Shown piece after piece: positions 41,672 through 50,672 of a stretch of 64,000 nucleotides of DNA. Below the pieces are notes generated by a model. It was not told the DNA's origin. It made no database searches and saw only the letters and a program-made list of their open reading frames with translations. The position numbers and the translations under genes are program-made. How positions within the stretch are numbered: the first letter of the stretch is position 1; the number at the start of each line of letters is the position of its first letter. Source of the stretch: Chitinophaga pinensis (GTDB taxonomy: Bacteria > Bacteroidota > Bacteroidia > NS11-12g > UBA9320); assembly GCA_945897885.1 (NCBI GenBank), contig CAMDGU010000004.1, positions 46,398 to 110,397 on the forward strand, written 5' to 3'.

Positions 41672-44113
41672 ATGAAAAGCGTATCCCTTCTGTTTTTATT
41701 ATTAGTTTCAATCACATTTTCACAGGCACAAACTGGTACAATACTAGGAACTGTAACCCAAGCAGATAGTTTTTCAATTGCGTCGGGAGTTAATATTCAT
41801 ATTGAAAAAACAAATTTTATTACCAATACAAACGGAAACGGAAATTATAGTTTTAAAGATGTTCCGGTTGGTAGCTATACTTTAGTAATTTCAACAATTG
41901 GTTATCAAACTTTAAAAAGGGAAATTAGTATAAAGCAAAATGAAACAGTTAGTGCTGATTTTAGCATAACAGAATCGCTGTTAAAATTAAATGAAGTTCT
42001 TATTATGTCAAATGGAAGTCTTGGTCTCAAGGATATTCCGGGTTCGGTTCAGTATATATCGTCAAAAGAAATTCAAAAATTTAGTTACACAGATATTAAC
42101 CGCACATTAAGAGCCGTTCCGGGAATTAACATTCAAGAGGAAGATGGTTTTGGTTTAAGACCTAATATTGGTTTAAGAGGAACAGGTGTTGAACGAAGCT
42201 CAAAAATAACCATTATGGAAGATGGAATACTAATGGCACCTGCTCCATATGCCGAACCTGCGGCATATTATTTTCCAACAATTGGCAGAATGCAGGGAAT
42301 AGAAATATTAAAGGGCAGCAGCCAAATTAAATACGGACCATTTACCACCGGTGGGGCAATCAATCTCATATCAACTCAAATTCCAACACAATTTTCAGGC
42401 AGATTTAATTTGTTAGGTGGAAGTTATGGTGGCAGAAATCTTCATGCTTTTGTTGGAAATTCGCATAAAAATTTTGGTTATGTAGCTGAAACATTTCAAT
42501 ATGGATCTGACGGCTTTAAACAATTAGATGGGGGAGGAAATACCGGTTTTGATAAAAAGGATTATCTCGTTAAGTTAAGAGTAAATGCAAACCCCGATGC
42601 TAAAATTTATCAATCCGTTACCTTCAAAATTGGTGAAACAACTGAAACTTCAAAAGAAACCTATCTGGGTTTAACTGAAACTGATTTTAAGGCTAATCCA
42701 TACAGAAGATATTTTGCTTCTCAAAAAGATTTAATGCAAACCTCTCAATCGCAAGTGTCAATAACCCATTTAATAAAATTATCGAAAAATTTAAACATTA
42801 TCACAACCGCTTATCGTTCAGATTTTAAGAGGAATTGGTATAAACTTGACAAAGTAAAAGACAGCACGGGCAAAATTAGTACTATATCTGAATTGCTTCT
42901 TAATTCAAGCAACTATAATGATGCCTATAATATTTTGACCGGTTCAACAAGCACTAATCAAAATGCCCTATCTGTGAGAGCCAATAACAGATCATACTCA
43001 GCTCAAGGAATTCAAACGGCAGTGAGTTACACTTTTAAAAGCAAAGGAATTGCTCACGATATAAATTTAGGGTTGCGTTTACACAACGATTTTGTTGACC
43101 GTTTTCAGTGGGATGATGAATATTCTATGAATAAAGGAGTAATGCAATTAACCAAAACAGGAGTGCAAGGAAGTGAAAGCAATCGAATCAAATCTGCAAA
43201 TGCCTTTGCTACCTTCCTGCAATATAAAATTAAGTATAAGAAATTTACAGCCGTTCCTGGTATTAGATACGAAAACATAAAGCTCGTAGAAAAGGATTAT
43301 GGCAAAACTGATCCTCAAAGAACAGAAGCAAATTTGAAGAAAAATGAAAACCAAGTGGATGTTTTTATTCCCGGTATTGGTATTGATTATCAATATTCTC
43401 GGTTTCTAAGTGTTTTTGCAGGGGTTCATAAAGGTTTTTCACCTCCTGGGGTAAAAGATGAAACTGAACCTGAAAAAAGCGTTAATTATGAATTTGGAAC
43501 GCGATACACCAAAAGAGCAATTTCTGGCCAAGCCGTTGTATTTTTTAATGACTACAGCAATCTTCTTGGATCTGATTTAGCAGCATCTGGAGGAGGAGGA
43601 ACCGGTGATTTGTTTAATGCAGGGGCAGTGCAAGCAAAAGGATTGGAATTTCAGTTAGCTTATGACTTGCTTGCTCATAATAAGCATAGTAATTTCAATT
43701 TACCACTTTCCATAGTTTATACTTATACAGATGCTGTTTTTAAAAATTCATTTATAAGCACGTTTGAAGACTGGGGAAAAGTAGCTGCAGGTGATAAATT
43801 TCCATATATGGCACAAAATCAGTTTACCGTTGTAATTGGCTTAGAAAACAAAAAATTCAGCTTGAACATGAGCGGAAGATATATGGATGAAATGAGAACG
43901 GCACCGGGACATGGCGAAATTCCAAGTAATGGCAAAACAGATTCTTACTTTGTAATAGATGCCAATGCAAGTTATGTGATGCATAAAAATGTTTCTTTTT
44001 TTGTAGGGTGTAACAATCTTACAAATGAAGTATATGTGGTATCAAGAAGACCTTCAGGTTTAAGACCGGGTATGCCAAAGGCCTTTAACGTTGGATTAAA
44101 AGCTAATTTTTAG
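41672..44113 (+). CDS. TonB-dependent outer-membrane receptor, FecA/siderophore-like
   Basis: An 813-residue receptor; the ATG at 41672 gives the signal MKSVSLLFLLLVSITFSQAQ. A carboxypeptidase-regulatory-like domain covers about 22-103 (GTILGTVTQADSFSIASGVN; VPVGSYTLVISTIGYQTLKR). The plug follows at about 112-235, with LRAVPGINIQEEDGFGLRPN and the FecA-like APAPYAEPAAYYFPTIGRM and IEILKGSSQIKYGP. A 22-strand barrel reaches the C-terminal Phe (NVGLKANF), with the SPPGVKDETEPEKSVNYEFG segment typical of ferric-citrate/siderophore receptors. Iron-chelate uptake is the likely role, supported by the Fur-like operator in the promoter. No SusD partner is present. Confidence 0.9.
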   Translation: MKSVSLLFLLLVSITFSQAQTGTILGTVTQADSFSIASGVNIHIEKTNFITNTNGNGNYSFKDVPVGSYTLVISTIGYQTLKREISIKQNETVSADFSITESLLKLNEVLIMSNGSLGLKDIPGSVQYISSKEIQKFSYTDINRTLRAVPGINIQEEDGFGLRPNIGLRGTGVERSSKITIMEDGILMAPAPYAEPAAYYFPTIGRMQGIEILKGSSQIKYGPFTTGGAINLISTQIPTQFSGRFNLLGGSYGGRNLHAFVGNSHKNFGYVAETFQYGSDGFKQLDGGGNTGFDKKDYLVKLRVNANPDAKIYQSVTFKIGETTETSKETYLGLTETDFKANPYRRYFASQKDLMQTSQSQVSITHLIKLSKNLNIITTAYRSDFKRNWYKLDKVKDSTGKISTISELLLNSSNYNDAYNILTGSTSTNQNALSVRANNRSYSAQGIQTAVSYTFKSKGIAHDINLGLRLHNDFVDRFQWDDEYSMNKGVMQLTKTGVQGSESNRIKSANAFATFLQYKIKYKKFTAVPGIRYENIKLVEKDYGKTDPQRTEANLKKNENQVDVFIPGIGIDYQYSRFLSVFAGVHKGFSPPGVKDETEPEKSVNYEFGTRYTKRAISGQAVVFFNDYSNLLGSDLAASGGGGTGDLFNAGAVQAKGLEFQLAYDLLAHNKHSNFNLPLSIVYTYTDAVFKNSFISTFEDWGKVAAGDKFPYMAQNQFTVVIGLENKKFSLNMSGRYMDEMRTAPGHGEIPSNGKTDSYFVIDANASYVMHKNVSFFVGCNNLTNEVYVVSRRPSGLRPGMPKAFNVGLKANF

Positions 44114-44194
44114 CGGTTTAGTTTCAATTGTAAATATCTGCACTTAGTTAAAATTTTTCCCTTCGGTATCAATTCCCAATTGCCTTCAAATAAC

Positions 44195-44202
44195 TACCTT
44201 TG
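44195..44202 (+). promoter_or_regulatory. Candidate -7 box for the rsh gene
   Basis: TACCTTTG matches TAnnTTTG and ends 8 bases before the ATG at 44211, implying a leader of only a few bases. No -33 element is apparent. Confidence 0.4.
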
Positions 44203-44210
44203 CCACCAAC

Positions 44211-46439
44211 ATGGGGCAAGAGGTAACATTAACACCTGAAGAGCTTGAAAATAAAGAAATCATCAAACGCTACCGCCATTTATTGAGGGCAGCCAAGCGT
44301 GTTAAAACCAAGGAAGACAAGCGTCTTATTCGTGATGCTTTTGAACTTTCGATGGATGCCCATAAGGACATGCGTCGAAAATCAGGCGAACCTTACATTT
44401 TTCACCCTTTGGCTGTAGCCCAAATAGCTGCTGAAGAAATAGGACTTGGAGCTACATCAATAGCCTGTGCTTTGTTGCATGATGTGGTAGAGGATACCGA
44501 AATAGACCTTGATTACATTAAGAAAAAATTTGGGCCGCAGGTTTCAGCAATAATTGATGGTCTAACTAAAATCTCAGGGGTTTTTGATGAGAAAAAATCA
44601 CCCCAAGCTGAAAATTTTAGAAAGATGTTGCTCACCTTGAGCGATGACGTTAGGGTTATTTTAATAAAAATATGCGATAGACTGCATAACATGCGAACGT
44701 TGGAATTTATGAACCGCAATTCGCAGTTAAAAATAGCTTCAGAAACCTTATATCTTTATGCTCCACTTGCTCATAGGCTAGGAATTTATGCCATAAAAAC
44801 TGAACTTGAGGATCTTTCTTTAAAATTCACAGAGCCCGAAAAGTTTAAAGAAATTTCGAAGAAACTAAGCCAAACCAAGGAAGATAGAGCAAAATTTATC
44901 CGTTCATTTATTAAGCCTTTAAAATTAGAATTAGATAATTTAGGAGTAAAATATGAAATAAAAGGTCGCCCAAAATCTATCTTTTCCATTTATAACAAAA
45001 TGAAAAAGCAGCAGGTAAGTTTTGAGCAGGTTTATGATTTATTTGCGGTCCGTATTATTCTAGACAGCACACAGGATAATGAGAAAAGGGATTGCTGGAA
45101 TGCCTACAGTTTAGTTACAAGCATTTATAAGCCCAATACAGAGCGATTAAGGGATTGGATTTCTACACCAAAGTCAAATGGCTATGAATCGTTGCATATT
45201 ACAGTTATGGGGCCATTTGGTAAGTTTGTGGAAGTGCAAATACGAACTGAAAGAATGGATGAAATAGCCGAGCTTGGCTATGCCGCCCACTGGAAATATA
45301 AGGAAAATGCTAAGGAAATAAGTAATTACGATAATTGGTTAAACAATATTCGTGAAATGCTTGAAAATCCTGAAAGTAATGCTTTGGATTTTGTTGAAGA
45401 GTTTCATACCAATTTTCTTTCTGAGGAAGTATTTGTTTTTACTCCAACCGGAGAATTGAAGAAGTTACCGATCAATGCCACTGCTTTGGATTTTGCTTTT
45501 GATATCCACTCGGATATTGGAGCCAAATGCATTGGAGCCAAAGTAAATAATAAAATTGTACCGCTAAGTCATGTGCTTCAAAACGGAGATCAGGTAGAAA
45601 TATTAACCTCAGCCAAACAAAAGCCTAATAAAGATTGGTTAAGCTATGTGGTAACCGGCAAAGCCAAGCAAAGAATAAAATATCTTTTAAAAGAAGAAAA
45701 GCGACAAATAGCCGAGATTGGTAAGGATTTATTAATCAAGAAATTTAAGAATGAAAAGGTTGAATTTTCGAAAGAGAATATTTTAACTATTACAAATTTT
45801 TTTAGAGCCCAGAGTGAATTGGATCTTTATTTTATGATAGCCAAGGAGATAATTGGCAAAGATAAATTAAAGATTAAACAGATTATTACTGAAGGACAGA
45901 TGCTTCAGCGGGAGCAGTTGGTAGCAAATATTAAAAATACTATTGAGTCTAAACCAAAAGTTGAGCACAAAAAATCGGATACGATTATAATTGGCGATGA
46001 TAATGTTCAAATGGATTATTCCATGGCAAAGTGTTGCTCGCCATTGCCAGGTGACGAAATTTTAGGATTTATAACAATAGGTGAAGGGATAAAAATTCAT
46101 CGTACCAATTGTAAAAATGCTATTTCATTAATGAGCCAGTATGGTTATCGTGTGCTTAAAGCACATTGGGCAAGTGATATACTTTTGGTGCCTGAGAGTT
46201 ATGAAACTATGATAAAAATAACGGGCATTGATGGGGTTGGTATCGTAAGTAAAGTTACCGATATAATTTCAAAAGATTTACAAGTAAATATGAAAAGTAT
46301 ATCCTTTGAATCGAATGATGGAACCTTTGAGGGTAAATTAGTCGTTTATTTAACTGATACCTCGCATTTGCAGGAGTTGATTGATAAAATCAAATCAATA
46401 GATAATTACATTCATGTTACTCGCAATAGTGTTGATTAA
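44211..46439 (+). CDS. Bifunctional (p)ppGpp synthetase/hydrolase (RelA/SpoT, Rsh)
   Basis: A 742-residue stringent-response enzyme. The HD hydrolase domain (about 45-200) is intact, with HPLAVAQIAAEE, LLHDVVEDTE and RLHNMRTLEF, so it should degrade (p)ppGpp. The synthetase domain (about 250-370) keeps RDWISTPKSNGYESLHITV and VEVQIRTERMDEIAELGYAAHW. A TGS domain (about 410-470, VFVFTPTGELKKLPINATALDFAF), a zinc-finger/helical part with AKCCSPLPGDEILGF, and a C-terminal ACT domain follow. The order rsh-fur-purA is one I recall from other Bacteroidota genomes. Confidence 0.95.
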   Translation: MGQEVTLTPEELENKEIIKRYRHLLRAAKRVKTKEDKRLIRDAFELSMDAHKDMRRKSGEPYIFHPLAVAQIAAEEIGLGATSIACALLHDVVEDTEIDLDYIKKKFGPQVSAIIDGLTKISGVFDEKKSPQAENFRKMLLTLSDDVRVILIKICDRLHNMRTLEFMNRNSQLKIASETLYLYAPLAHRLGIYAIKTELEDLSLKFTEPEKFKEISKKLSQTKEDRAKFIRSFIKPLKLELDNLGVKYEIKGRPKSIFSIYNKMKKQQVSFEQVYDLFAVRIILDSTQDNEKRDCWNAYSLVTSIYKPNTERLRDWISTPKSNGYESLHITVMGPFGKFVEVQIRTERMDEIAELGYAAHWKYKENAKEISNYDNWLNNIREMLENPESNALDFVEEFHTNFLSEEVFVFTPTGELKKLPINATALDFAFDIHSDIGAKCIGAKVNNKIVPLSHVLQNGDQVEILTSAKQKPNKDWLSYVVTGKAKQRIKYLLKEEKRQIAEIGKDLLIKKFKNEKVEFSKENILTITNFFRAQSELDLYFMIAKEIIGKDKLKIKQIITEGQMLQREQLVANIKNTIESKPKVEHKKSDTIIIGDDNVQMDYSMAKCCSPLPGDEILGFITIGEGIKIHRTNCKNAISLMSQYGYRVLKAHWASDILLVPESYETMIKITGIDGVGIVSKVTDIISKDLQVNMKSISFESNDGTFEGKLVVYLTDTSHLQELIDKIKSIDNYIHVTRNSVD

Positions 46440-46468
46440 TTGATTAAAACTATTCAGTGAATACATAG

Positions 46469-46476
46469 TATTTTTG
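46469..46476 (+). promoter_or_regulatory. Candidate -7 box for fur
   Basis: TATTTTTG matches TAnnTTTG and ends 11 bases before the ATG at 46488, within the 48-base gap after rsh. No -33 element is apparent. Confidence 0.4.
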
Positions 46477-46487
46477 AATCCCGACAA

Positions 46488-46976
46488 ATGGACAGCGCAA
46501 TAGCTTTGGTTAAAGAGGAAGTAAAGAAATTATTTACTGATTTTCTTGAAAAAAAAGGACAACGAAAAACTCCTGAGCGCTATGCTATACTCGATGAAAT
46601 ATACAGTAAAAAGGCTCACTTTGATGTGGACACCCTTTTTATTCAAATGAAAAACCGCAACTATCAGGTAAGTAGGGCTACGGTTTATAATACTCTTGAT
46701 TTATTGTTGGAATGTGGTTTGGTAATTAAGCATCAGTTTGGGCAAAATTTAGCGCAGTTTGAACAAGCTTTTGGATACAAACAGCATGACCATATGATTT
46801 GCAATATTTGTGGTAAGGTTACAGAATTTTGTGATCCCCGAATATCACAAACCGAAATAATGATGGGCGAATTACTCAATTTTGATATTGAGCATCATTC
46901 ACTTAATTTGTTTGGAAATCCCAAAGTAGATGAAAATGGAATTTGTCTGAATTGCGATAATGTGGTTTCATCATAA
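46488..46976 (+). CDS. fur: Fur family transcriptional regulator
   Basis: A 162-residue metalloregulator. The winged-helix domain (about 15-90) contains [16 protein letters not shown] and the recognition helix region [21 protein letters not shown]. The metal-binding dimerisation domain has [19 protein letters not shown], a His-rich EHHSLNLFG, and a second cysteine pair CLNCDN, giving the structural zinc site. The motif order fits Fur or a close relative such as PerR or Zur, and I cannot separate these by sequence alone. It may act on the 7-1-7 palindrome at 41613-41629. Confidence 0.88.
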   Translation: MDSAIALVKEEVKKLFTDFLEKKGQRKTPERYAILDEIYSKKAHFDVDTLFIQMKNRNYQVSRATVYNTLDLLLECGLVIKHQFGQNLAQFEQAFGYKQHDHMICNICGKVTEFCDPRISQTEIMMGELLNFDIEHHSLNLFGNPKVDENGICLNCDNVVSS

Positions 46977-47084
46977 TTAGGAATTAGGAATTTGGAAGTA
47001 CGAAATAGAAAATAGTTAGATATAAAAAACAAAGAAATTTGAAGATTAGTTAGTAGGCCATTCCTAATAATTAATTCCTAATTA
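46976..47084. repeat. AT-rich spacer bounded by inverted GGAATTA-type repeats
   Basis: ATTAGGAATTAGGAAT at 46976-46991 is an imperfect inverted repeat of ATTCCTAATAATTAATTCC beginning at 47060. Together they bound almost the entire fur-purA gap. Similar TTAGGAATT or TCTAAAATCT runs recur in other gaps of this window (48370-48421, 49637-49660, 59595-59632, 63845-63888). Confidence 0.5.
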
Positions 47085-47095
47085 AAAAAATAAAA

Positions 47096-48361
47096 ATGGT
47101 AGACGTATTACTGGGCCTTCAATGGGGCGACGAAGGAAAAGGTAAAATAGCGGATTATTTAACGCCGAATTATGATATTGTAGCTCGTTTTCAAGGCGGA
47201 CCGAATGCAGGTCACTCTTTACATTTCAATGGGCAAAAATTTGTTCTTAATACCATTCCATCAGGTATCTTTAGGGATAATTGTATGAATGTGATTGGAA
47301 ATGGAGTAGTGGCTGACCCTGTGAGGTTGCAAGGTGAAATCGAGAAATTAATAGCTGCCGGTGTCGACGTAAAAAGTCGTTTGCTTATTTCCAAAAAAGC
47401 CCACATTATTCTTCCTACACACCGAATACTAGACGCTGCGAATGAAGCCTCAAAGGGGGATAAAAAAATTGGTAGCACATTGCGAGGTATTGGTCCAACA
47501 TACATGGACAAAACGGGTAGAAATGGTTTACGGATTGGAGATATTATATCTTCAAATTTTAAAAGCCGCTATGACGAGTTAGTTCAAAAACATTTGAAGC
47601 TAATTCAAAACCTTAACTATACCGATTTTGATTTGGCTGAATTAGAAATTCCATTTTACCAATCACTTGATTTTTTAAGAGAATACAATTTAATAGATAG
47701 CGAATATTATTTAAATAATGCCTTAAAAGCAGGTAAAAAAATATTGGCAGAAGGTGCTCAGGGAAGTTTGCTTGATATTGATTTTGGATCCTATCCGTTT
47801 GTTACCAGCAGCAATACAACTGCCGGTGGTGTTTGCACCGGATTGGGAATACCTCCGGGGGCAATTAACAAAGTAATCGGAATTTTTAAAGCTTATTGTA
47901 CACGAGTTGGAAGTGGCCCTTTTCCATCTGAATTGCATGATGATATGGGCGAACAAATCCGTCAGCAGGGTTTTGAATTTGGAGCTACTACGGGCAGACC
48001 AAGACGAACCGGTTGGTTGGATTTACCTGCCTTACATTATTCGGTAATGATAAATGGCGTTAATGAGTTGGTAATGATGAAAAGCGATGTGCTAAGCGGA
48101 CTGGATGAAGTAAAAGTTTGTACCTCATACAAAGTGGATGGGGTTGAAACCTCTCAAATGCCTTTTGATGTTTGCGATGCAACCATTGAACCTATTTATG
48201 AATCTTTTCCAGGATGGCAGGATGATTTAACAAAAATCAGAACATTTGATGATTTGCCTGAATCTTTTAAGAGTTACTGCAACGAAATATCAAAGCGCTC
48301 CGATTGTAAAATAAATATTATTTCAGTTGGACCGGATAGGGAGGAAACAATTCCGTGTTAA
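47096..48361 (+). CDS. purA: Adenylosuccinate synthase
   Basis: A 421-residue enzyme that joins IMP and aspartate using GTP, the first committed step to AMP. The N-terminal MVDVLLGLQWGDEGKGKIAD is the GTP-binding signature with the catalytic Asp, followed by FQGGPNAGHSLHFNG with the catalytic His. The IMP loop GSTLRGIGPTYMDKTGRNG, the LLDIDFGSYPFVTSSNT motif and the C-terminal ISVGPDREETIP are all present. The length is normal for the family. The upstream gap contains AT-rich inverted repeats rather than a clear promoter. Confidence 0.97.
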   Translation: MVDVLLGLQWGDEGKGKIADYLTPNYDIVARFQGGPNAGHSLHFNGQKFVLNTIPSGIFRDNCMNVIGNGVVADPVRLQGEIEKLIAAGVDVKSRLLISKKAHIILPTHRILDAANEASKGDKKIGSTLRGIGPTYMDKTGRNGLRIGDIISSNFKSRYDELVQKHLKLIQNLNYTDFDLAELEIPFYQSLDFLREYNLIDSEYYLNNALKAGKKILAEGAQGSLLDIDFGSYPFVTSSNTTAGGVCTGLGIPPGAINKVIGIFKAYCTRVGSGPFPSELHDDMGEQIRQQGFEFGATTGRPRRTGWLDLPALHYSVMINGVNELVMMKSDVLSGLDEVKVCTSYKVDGVETSQMPFDVCDATIEPIYESFPGWQDDLTKIRTFDDLPESFKSYCNEISKRSDCKINIISVGPDREETIPC

Positions 48362-48424
48362 AATTTTAAATTCGCGGCCTATAAAAATCTAATATCTTAA
48401 ATCTAAAAATCTCATATCTAAATA

Positions 48425-49636
48425 ATGAACATTCACGAATATCAAGCCAAAGAAATCCTTAAAAAATACGGAGTAGCAGTGCAGGAAGGCCAAGTGGCAT
48501 CAACACCTGATGAAGCAGTAAAAGCAGCTGAAGCTATGAAAGAATTATATAACTCAGATTGGGTTGTTCTAAAATCGCAGATACATGCCGGTGGCCGAGG
48601 TAAAGGCAAAATTGTAGGTACAGAACAGCGTGGTGTAGCCTTGGCTAAAAATCATGGACAGGTTGCCGAAATAGCTAAAAATCTTCTAGGAAATGTTTTG
48701 GTAACAATACAAACTGGCCCAAAAGGTAAAAAAGTAAATAAAGTTTTGGTAGCTCAGGATGTTTATTATCCGGGTGCTTCTGAGCCAAAGGAATACTACA
48801 TGAGTGTTTTGTTAGATCGTTCTACCGCTCAAAATGTAATTATCTATACAACAGAAGGAGGAATGGATATTGAAGAAGTAGCCCATAACTCTCCCGAAAA
48901 AATTCATAAAGAATGGATTGACCCATTGGTAGGATTGCAGCCGTTTCAGGCCCGTAAAATTGCTTTTAACCTTGGTTTGTCAGGCAAGGCCAATAAAGAA
49001 ATGGTTGCTTTTGTAACCTCCCTTTATACAGCTTATAATGCTATAGATGCCTCCATGTTTGAAATAAATCCTGTACTTAAAACCAGTGATGACAAAATAT
49101 TAGCTGTGGATGGAAAAGTAGGATTAGATGATAATGCCTTATACCGTCATGCTGATTTATTGGCATTGCGCGATTTGGATGAAGAAGACCCGGCTGAAGT
49201 GGAAGCCAGTGAATATGACTTAAACTATGTTCAGTTGGATGGAAACGTAGGTTGTATGGTAAATGGAGCCGGTTTGGCCATGGCTACCATGGATATTATA
49301 AAATTATCGGGTGGTGAGCCTGCCAACTTCCTTGATGTAGGGGGAACAGCCAATGCTGAACGAGTAGAAAAAGCAATGCGCATTATTTTAAAGGATAGCA
49401 ACGTAAAAGCAATTCTTATTAATATTTTTGGAGGAATTGTTCGTTGCGACCGTGTAGCTCAAGGGGTAGTAGATGCTTATAAAAACATTTGTGAAATACC
49501 TGTTCCAATTATTGTAAGATTACAAGGAACAAATGCCGTGGAAGCCAAAAAACTTATTGACGAAAGTGGTTTGAAAGTAAGATCAGCCATTGCATTAAAA
49601 GAAGCTGCTGACTTGGTAGAAGAGGTTTTGAGATAA
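48425..49636 (+). CDS. sucC: Succinate-CoA ligase (ADP-forming) subunit beta
   Basis: A 403-residue subunit of the TCA-cycle enzyme that makes ATP or GTP from succinyl-CoA. An ATP-grasp domain covers about 1-240 (MNIHEYQAKEILKKYGVAV; HAGGRGKGKIVG; FEINPVLKT with the metal site). The CoA-ligase domain follows, with GNVGCMVNGAGLAMATMDIIK, ANFLDVGGTANAERVEKA, INIFGGIVRCDRVAQG and the final VRLQGTNAVEAKKLI. The alpha subunit gene sucD is not adjacent; in Bacteroidota the two are often separate. Confidence 0.96.
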   Translation: MNIHEYQAKEILKKYGVAVQEGQVASTPDEAVKAAEAMKELYNSDWVVLKSQIHAGGRGKGKIVGTEQRGVALAKNHGQVAEIAKNLLGNVLVTIQTGPKGKKVNKVLVAQDVYYPGASEPKEYYMSVLLDRSTAQNVIIYTTEGGMDIEEVAHNSPEKIHKEWIDPLVGLQPFQARKIAFNLGLSGKANKEMVAFVTSLYTAYNAIDASMFEINPVLKTSDDKILAVDGKVGLDDNALYRHADLLALRDLDEEDPAEVEASEYDLNYVQLDGNVGCMVNGAGLAMATMDIIKLSGGEPANFLDVGGTANAERVEKAMRIILKDSNVKAILINIFGGIVRCDRVAQGVVDAYKNICEIPVPIIVRLQGTNAVEAKKLIDESGLKVRSAIALKEAADLVEEVLR

Positions 49637-49707
49637 TTGCAAATTAGGAATTAAGAATTGCAAATTTTTGAAACCTAATAACTTATTAACTCAATAACCA
49701 ACTACCA

Positions 49708-50319
49708 ATGCTAATCGAAATCCGTTCTCAAAACCCTGACACCCGACAAATTAATGAGGTTGTGGATGTAATAAAGAGTGGCGGATTGGCTATTGTTCCT
49801 ACAGATACTATTTATGCAGCGGTGTGTTTAATTTCTAACTTAAAGGGAATCGAAATATTAGCCCGAAAATTAGGAAAGAAAGTTCATAAGGCAAATTTTT
49901 CAATCTTATGCCGCGATTTTACAGACCTATCAGAATATACCTTGCCTGTTTCTAACCCTACCTTTAAATTAATGAAACAAGTATTACCGGGGCCCTTTAC
50001 TTTCATCTTAAAGGCGAGTCATCAAGTACCGCGATTGTTTCGAGAGAATAAAAAAACAATAGGAATACGAGTGCCTGATAATGACATTTTGCAAGCCATT
50101 TTAGAACAATTAGGTCAACCATTGGTTGCTACATCCATAAATTCGGATGATGAGATTATCGAATACCTAACCGATCCGTATGAGATAGAGAAGATATTTG
50201 GCAATATGGTTGATATAGTTGTTGATGGTGGATCAGGAGGGAATGTGGCCTCCACCATTATTGATTGCACGGATAATGTACCTCAAATTATTAGACAAGG
50301 AAAAGGTATAGTAAACTAA
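49708..50319 (+). CDS. L-threonylcarbamoyladenylate synthase (TsaC/Sua5/YrdC family)
   Basis: A 203-residue YrdC-domain enzyme that makes threonylcarbamoyl-AMP for the t6A37 modification of ANN-decoding tRNAs. The markers are GGLAIVPTDTIYAAVC, KANFSILCRDFTDLSEY, LPGPFTFILKAS, KTIGIRVPDN and PLVATSINSDDE, ending in the usual STIIDCTDNVPQIIRQGKG. The C-terminal Sua5 domain is absent, so it is the short form. It is 2 bases upstream of the ABM gene and probably co-transcribed with it. Confidence 0.93.
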   Translation: MLIEIRSQNPDTRQINEVVDVIKSGGLAIVPTDTIYAAVCLISNLKGIEILARKLGKKVHKANFSILCRDFTDLSEYTLPVSNPTFKLMKQVLPGPFTFILKASHQVPRLFRENKKTIGIRVPDNDILQAILEQLGQPLVATSINSDDEIIEYLTDPYEIEKIFGNMVDIVVDGGSGGNVASTIIDCTDNVPQIIRQGKGIVN

Positions 50320-50321
50320 GA

Positions 50322-50606
50322 ATGGTTAATAGAATTGTTAAAATGACCTTTAAGGAGGAAAACGTTGAGAAATTTCAAGAGTTATTTACAACTGTAAAAA
50401 GTCATATTGAAAATTTTGACGGGTGCCATGGTGTTAAACTTTTAAGAGACATTAATAATCCGTGTGTATTTTTTACCTACAGTATTTGGGATAATGAAAA
50501 TGCCTTAAACGCTTACCGAAAATCAGCCTTATTTGATGATACCTGGACTAAAACCAAGGCCCTTTTTGGTAATAAACCAGAGGCTTGGAGTACAGTGGTG
50601 CAATAA
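50322..50606 (+). CDS. Antibiotic biosynthesis monooxygenase (ABM) domain protein
   Basis: A 94-residue single-domain protein of the dimeric alpha-beta ABM fold (VNRIVKMTFKEENVEKFQEL; FDGCHGVKLLRDINNPCVFFTYSIWDN, whose W is conserved; KTKALFGNKPEAWS at the end). Members include monooxygenases, heme-degrading IsdG-like enzymes and proteins of unknown role, and no catalytic set here separates them. It begins 2 bases after the tsaC-type gene. The name does not imply antibiotic synthesis in this organism. Confidence 0.85.
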   Translation: MVNRIVKMTFKEENVEKFQELFTTVKSHIENFDGCHGVKLLRDINNPCVFFTYSIWDNENALNAYRKSALFDDTWTKTKALFGNKPEAWSTVVQ

Positions 50607-50672
50607 AAAAAATGAAGAAGCGTTTTGAAGTTTGAAAATTGAAAAATTTCACCCTATGTTTGAAAAATAATA

